Below are positions 60,459-64,000 of a stretch of DNA of 64,000 nt, piece by piece. The stretch's first letter is position 1. Each line of letters starts with the position of its first letter. Origin of the DNA: Polaribacter sp. MED152 (lineage in GTDB: Bacteria; Bacteroidota; Bacteroidia; Flavobacteriales; Flavobacteriaceae); assembly GCF_000152945.2 (NCBI RefSeq), contig NC_020830.1:1560501-1624500 (forward strand). The letters are read 5' to 3'. A program made the position numbers and the translations under genes. Under the pieces are notes generated by a model. The model was not told where the DNA came from, did no database searches, and saw nothing but the letters and a program-made list of their open reading frames with translations.

Positions 60459-62997
60459 ATTTTACACAAAATTATTTTCTGTTGCACTAGTGCTATTTGC
60501 ACTATTTTTTGGTTTTAGTGCTAATGCACAAACACAAAATGATTCTATAGCTAAGAATAATACTGCCTTTGAAAAAGGTAAAGAATATATTTTAGGAGGC
60601 ATTTCTGTAACTGGCCTAGTTAAATTTAGCGAAGAAACTGTAAAAGTATTTACAGGTTTAAGAAATGGCCAAACCATTAAGTTACCAGGAGACAAACTTA
60701 CAAGTGCCATTAAAAAACTTTACGAAAGTAAACAGTTTAGCAATGTAGATGTTTACTTGGCAAAATTAGATGGCAATACAGTTTATTTACAGTTTGATGT
60801 ACAAGAACTACCAATGCTTAAAGATGTTTCTATTGTTGGTGTAAAAAAATCTAAAGCCAAAGAATTATTAAAAGAAGCTGAATTAAAAGAAGGTGCCATG
60901 GTTACAGACAACCTTGTGGTAACCACAAAAAACTACTTCACTAAAAAATATACAGATAAAGGATTTTTAAAAACCAAAGTAACTTTAGATACCAGAAAAG
61001 ACTCTTCAGACATTAATGTGGTAAACATGAATGTTTTTATTGATAAAGGCTCTAAAATCAAAATTAAAGACATCAACTTTACTGGAAACGAAGCTTTATC
61101 AGATAAAAAATTAAAAAAGGCCATGAGCAATACCAAAGAGAAATTTTTGGGTCGTTTTTGGAAAGGATCTAAGTATATAGAAGATGAATATCAAGAAGAC
61201 TTAGAAAGCATTTTAGACAGATACAGCAGATTAGGATATAGAGATGCCAGAATTTTAAGTGAAGGTATTTCTTGGAACGATGACAACACTATAGATATTA
61301 ATATTGAGTTAGAAGAAGGTAAACAATACAGATTCTCAGAAATTGTTTTTGTTGGTAACAAAGAATATACTGATGATGAATTGATGAAAGTGCTAAGAAT
61401 TGACAAAGGTGATGTTTACAATGGTGCTGTTTTAAAAGAAAGAGTAAAAGGTGATGGTTCACCAACATCAGAAGATCTATCTACACTTTACCAAGATAGT
61501 GGTTTTCTTTTCTCTCAAGTAAATGCTGTTGAAACCAAAGTAGAAAACGATTCTATTACAGTAGAAATTAGAATTCGTGAAGATGAAAAAGCACGTATTC
61601 GAAAGGTTACAGTTTCTGGAAATGACAAAACAAACGATCATGTTATCTTTAGAGAGCTAAGAGTAAAACCAGGCGATTTATTTAGTAGAAGTAACATTAT
61701 ACGTTCTATTCGTGAAATTGGTCAGTTAGGTTTCTTTGACCAAAATGTAACTCCAGATGTTGTTCCAGATTACACTAATAAAACTGCAGATATTAACTTT
61801 AACGTAGTAGAAAAAGGTGGTAGCCAAATTGAATTGCAAGGTGGTTATGGTGGTGGTTCCTTTATAGGTACTTTAGGGTTATCATTCAACAATTTCTCCA
61901 TTAAAAATATCTTTAAAAAAGAAGCATACACTCCTTTACCAATGGGAGATGGTCAAAGCTTATCTTTACGTTTACAATCAAGTAGAACGTTTAATACTTA
62001 TAGTTTCTCATTTACAGAACCTTGGTTAGGTGGTAGAAAACCAAAATCATTATCATTCTCTGTTTATTCATCAAATCAATTTCAATTAGATCCTCAAACT
62101 TTTCAAGTTGATAGAGATCGTAGTTTAGGGATTATTGGTGCATCTATTGGTTTAGGACAACGTTTAAAATGGCCAGATGATTATTTTCAACTTTCACAAA
62201 CCATCAGTTACCAAAGTTTTAACTTAGATAACTACGGCTTTAGAGTTGGTGCTAATGTACTAGATAATGGTACTTTAAATAACTTATCTTATAGTGCAAC
62301 CATATCTAGAAACTCTGCAGGACCAAGTTTAATTTTCCCAACTTATGGATCTGAATTCTCTTTTGGTGTAAAAGCAACTTTTCCTTACTCATTAGTAAAT
62401 AATAAAGATTATTCTATTGATAGTGGGTTGAGCCAAGAAGAAACAAATGCACAAATTGCAGAAAAATACAAGTGGTTAGAATACTATAAATTAAGTGCTA
62501 AAGGTAAATGGTACACTTCATTTACAGACAAATTAGTGTTAATGACAAATGCAGAAATGGGCTTCCTAGGTTACTATAATTCTGATGTAGGTTTATCACC
62601 ATTTGAAAGATACTTTGTGGGTGGAGATGGTATTGCCGTTTTTCAATTAGATGGTAGAGAAGTTGTAGGTTTAAGAGGTTATGAAAACAACCAATTATCT
62701 CCATTAGAAGGTGGTTCTATTTATAACAAATTTCAATTAGAATTAAGATATTCTATAACAGATGCACCTTCTGCCTCTATTTATACTTTAGGATTTGTAG
62801 AAGCTGGTAATTCTTACGACAATTTTCAGTCATTTAATCCGTTTGAATTAAAACGTTCAGCAGGAGTTGGTATAAGAATCTTTATGCCTGCCTTTGGTCT
62901 ATTAGGTATAGACTTTGCGCATGGATTTGATCCTTTACCAGGTTTTACAGAAAAATCGGGCTGGCAAACGCATTTTATCATTGGAAGACAATTCTAA
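60427..62997 (+). CDS. bamA: Outer membrane protein assembly factor BamA
   Basis: 856 residues. Start TTG at 60427 is needed since no ATG is present before the signal peptide (FSVALVLFALFFGFSANAQ). POTRA domains fill about 50-430 (FSNVDVYLAKLDGNTVYLQF, then KIKDINFTGNEALSDKKLKK, then RKVTVSGNDKTNDHVIFREL). The 16-strand barrel has loop-6 motif GLRGYENNQLSP (about 745) and ends GRQF. It inserts barrel proteins into the outer membrane and is placed before its chaperone genes ompH/skp. Confidence 0.93.
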   Translation: MEKQANKLQSKFYTKLFSVALVLFALFFGFSANAQTQNDSIAKNNTAFEKGKEYILGGISVTGLVKFSEETVKVFTGLRNGQTIKLPGDKLTSAIKKLYESKQFSNVDVYLAKLDGNTVYLQFDVQELPMLKDVSIVGVKKSKAKELLKEAELKEGAMVTDNLVVTTKNYFTKKYTDKGFLKTKVTLDTRKDSSDINVVNMNVFIDKGSKIKIKDINFTGNEALSDKKLKKAMSNTKEKFLGRFWKGSKYIEDEYQEDLESILDRYSRLGYRDARILSEGISWNDDNTIDINIELEEGKQYRFSEIVFVGNKEYTDDELMKVLRIDKGDVYNGAVLKERVKGDGSPTSEDLSTLYQDSGFLFSQVNAVETKVENDSITVEIRIREDEKARIRKVTVSGNDKTNDHVIFRELRVKPGDLFSRSNIIRSIREIGQLGFFDQNVTPDVVPDYTNKTADINFNVVEKGGSQIELQGGYGGGSFIGTLGLSFNNFSIKNIFKKEAYTPLPMGDGQSLSLRLQSSRTFNTYSFSFTEPWLGGRKPKSLSFSVYSSNQFQLDPQTFQVDRDRSLGIIGASIGLGQRLKWPDDYFQLSQTISYQSFNLDNYGFRVGANVLDNGTLNNLSYSATISRNSAGPSLIFPTYGSEFSFGVKATFPYSLVNNKDYSIDSGLSQEETNAQIAEKYKWLEYYKLSAKGKWYTSFTDKLVLMTNAEMGFLGYYNSDVGLSPFERYFVGGDGIAVFQLDGREVVGLRGYENNQLSPLEGGSIYNKFQLELRYSITDAPSASIYTLGFVEAGNSYDNFQSFNPFELKRSAGVGIRIFMPAFGLLGIDFAHGFDPLPGFTEKSGWQTHFIIGRQF

Positions 62998-63062
62998 GAA
63001 AACAGTACATTTGTAATGTCGAAAGTTTTTTTGGCACGGTTTTTTCTAAATACATTATACAA

Positions 63063-63887
63063 ATGAAAAAAATATTTTTATTAGTCGTTCTTTTATTTAG
63101 TGTCTCTTCAATCTGGTCACAAAGAAATCAAATTATTGCTTATATGGATATGGAATACATTCTAGAAAATGTTCCAGAATACATTCAAGCGCAAAATACT
63201 TTAGATGCCAAAGTTGCCAAATGGAGAAAAAAATTAGATGATCAGGCAAGACATATAGAAGTATTAAAATCTGATTTGGCAAATGAAAAAGCCATTTTAA
63301 CCAAAGAGTTAATTGAAGAAAAGGAAGAAGAAATTTCAATTAAGCAAGTAGAATTAAGAAGGTTAGAATCGCTTTATTTCGGTCCAAATGGAGATTTATT
63401 TCTTGTAAGAAAACAATTGGTTAAGCCAATACAAGACCAAGTTTACAATGCTGTACAGAGTATTGCTAAGAGAAAAAACTACGATTTTGTTTTTGAAAAA
63501 TCTAGTGATTTAGTAATGCTATATTCGAATAAAAAATACGATATTAGCGAACTTGTTTTATCTACCATAGACAGAACAAGATTACAGGAGCAGAAAAAAG
63601 AAGAAAGAAACAAGAAAAAAGCTGCGCCTAAGAAAGAAGTAACCAAAGTTCAACAAGAAAAAATAGAACAAAAAGAAGCGTTACAAAACAAAAAAATTGA
63701 AGCTGTAGCTAAGAAAATAGCAGAACAAGAAGCTAAGAAAAAAGAAATAGCAGACAAGAGAAAAGCTTTAATGAAACAAAGAGAAGAAAAAAGAAAACTC
63801 TTAAGACAGAAAAAAGAAGAAGCTAGAAAAAAGAAAGAAGAGGAAAAAAAGGAAAAAGAGAAAGAGAAGAACAAAGAAGATAATTAA
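63063..63887 (+). CDS. OmpH/Skp-family periplasmic chaperone, long charged tail
   Basis: 274 residues. The signal peptide ends SIWSQ (about 19). An OmpH domain runs from about 25 to 165 (IAYMDMEYILENVPEYIQAQ, then helical EKEEEISIKQVELRRLESLY, then RKNYDFVFEKSSDL). The last 110 residues are nearly all Lys, Glu, Gln, Arg and Ala, a single charged coiled coil. Skp holds unfolded outer-membrane proteins for BamA. The tail is longer than in E. coli Skp. A second ompH gene begins 38 bases on. Confidence 0.9.
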   Translation: MKKIFLLVVLLFSVSSIWSQRNQIIAYMDMEYILENVPEYIQAQNTLDAKVAKWRKKLDDQARHIEVLKSDLANEKAILTKELIEEKEEEISIKQVELRRLESLYFGPNGDLFLVRKQLVKPIQDQVYNAVQSIAKRKNYDFVFEKSSDLVMLYSNKKYDISELVLSTIDRTRLQEQKKEERNKKKAAPKKEVTKVQQEKIEQKEALQNKKIEAVAKKIAEQEAKKKEIADKRKALMKQREEKRKLLRQKKEEARKKKEEEKKEKEKEKNKEDN

Positions 63888-63925
63888 TAACAAGAGACAA
63901 GAATAATAATTAAATTAAAACAAGA

Positions 63926-64000
63926 ATGAAAAATTTTAAATCGTTACTATTAATTGCTGTATTTACATTAGGGTTTGGTGGTGTTGCAAATGCACAAAAG
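63926..64000 (+). CDS. Second OmpH/Skp-family chaperone, cut by window end
   Basis: The first 25 codons only: M-K-N-F-K then a hydrophobic signal segment ending VANAQK. Position and signal peptide fit the usual second ompH gene of the bamA cluster. The domain itself lies outside the window, so the family call rests on context. Confidence 0.6.
   Translation, partial: MKNFKSLLLIAVFTLGFGGVANAQK

Noticed and set aside
63650..63874. 74-codon Ser/Phe-rich minus-strand frame
   Set aside because: It is the complement of the Lys/Glu-rich coiled-coil tail of the OmpH-type gene, a low-complexity shadow.

Overview
The window looks like a chromosome segment of a marine-type flavobacterium (Bacteroidota, Flavobacteriaceae-like). 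The DNA is AT-rich and start codons mostly lack Shine-Dalgarno sequences. Several promoters carry the Bacteroidota -7 box (TAnnTTTG). The right-hand gene order (pdxJ, hydrolase, CBS, nadK, PorG-like, uppS, bamA, ompH, ompH) is typical of the class. Genus is not decided here. No rRNA, tRNA, CRISPR array, IS element, phage gene or integrase was seen.

Left part (1 to about 23.6 kb) is accessory. Single genes or small groups are separated by about 80-150 bp intergenic elements that share a core (GATTTATTTGCTAAATTTAG or close), nearly always just after a stop codon and always in the same orientation. This resembles a gene-cassette array. The cargo is: an SDR oxidoreductase; an ECF sigma factor with three SRPBCC/SnoaL-type proteins that share its promoter; a membrane-anchored XRE regulator with an aspartyl-protease-like protein; secreted unknowns; a DUF481 barrel; a PliI-type lysozyme inhibitor lipoprotein; a polysaccharide deacetylase; a LytTR membrane regulator with a DinB-like protein; a GNAT acetyltransferase; an alpha/beta hydrolase; and a creatinase-like M24 protein. 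Inside it, 13.2-21.0 kb is a run of eight envelope genes without elements. It includes an amidohydrolase lipoprotein fused to three tandem cystatin-like domains.

Middle part (23.6-43 kb): SRAP/YedK, a HU-like protein, a sterol-desaturase-like hydroxylase, a metallophosphoesterase, an AraC membrane regulator and YceI. Then comes a minus-strand trio (outer-membrane barrel, GH113-like lipoprotein, one-POTRA Omp85 protein). A tightly coupled plus-strand operon follows (FAD oxidoreductase, membrane polyferredoxin, MORN-repeat protein, two GT2 glycosyltransferases, multi-pass mannosyltransferase-like protein), then a LacI regulator with a HAD phosphatase.

Right part (42-64 kb) is mostly housekeeping: nitrilase, DUF2797, GH3-family protein, polyprenyl synthetase, rlmN, queA, aroA, a large BNR/sortilin-like secreted protein, two tandem PilJ-N-like membrane proteins, a MazG-like hydrolase, a hydrolase, pdxJ, CBS, nadK, a PorG-like barrel, uppS, bamA and two ompH/skp genes, the last cut by the window end.

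The observations most worth following are the cassette-like repeat family, the ECF sigma factor with its visible three-promoter regulon, and the amidohydrolase-cystatin fusion.
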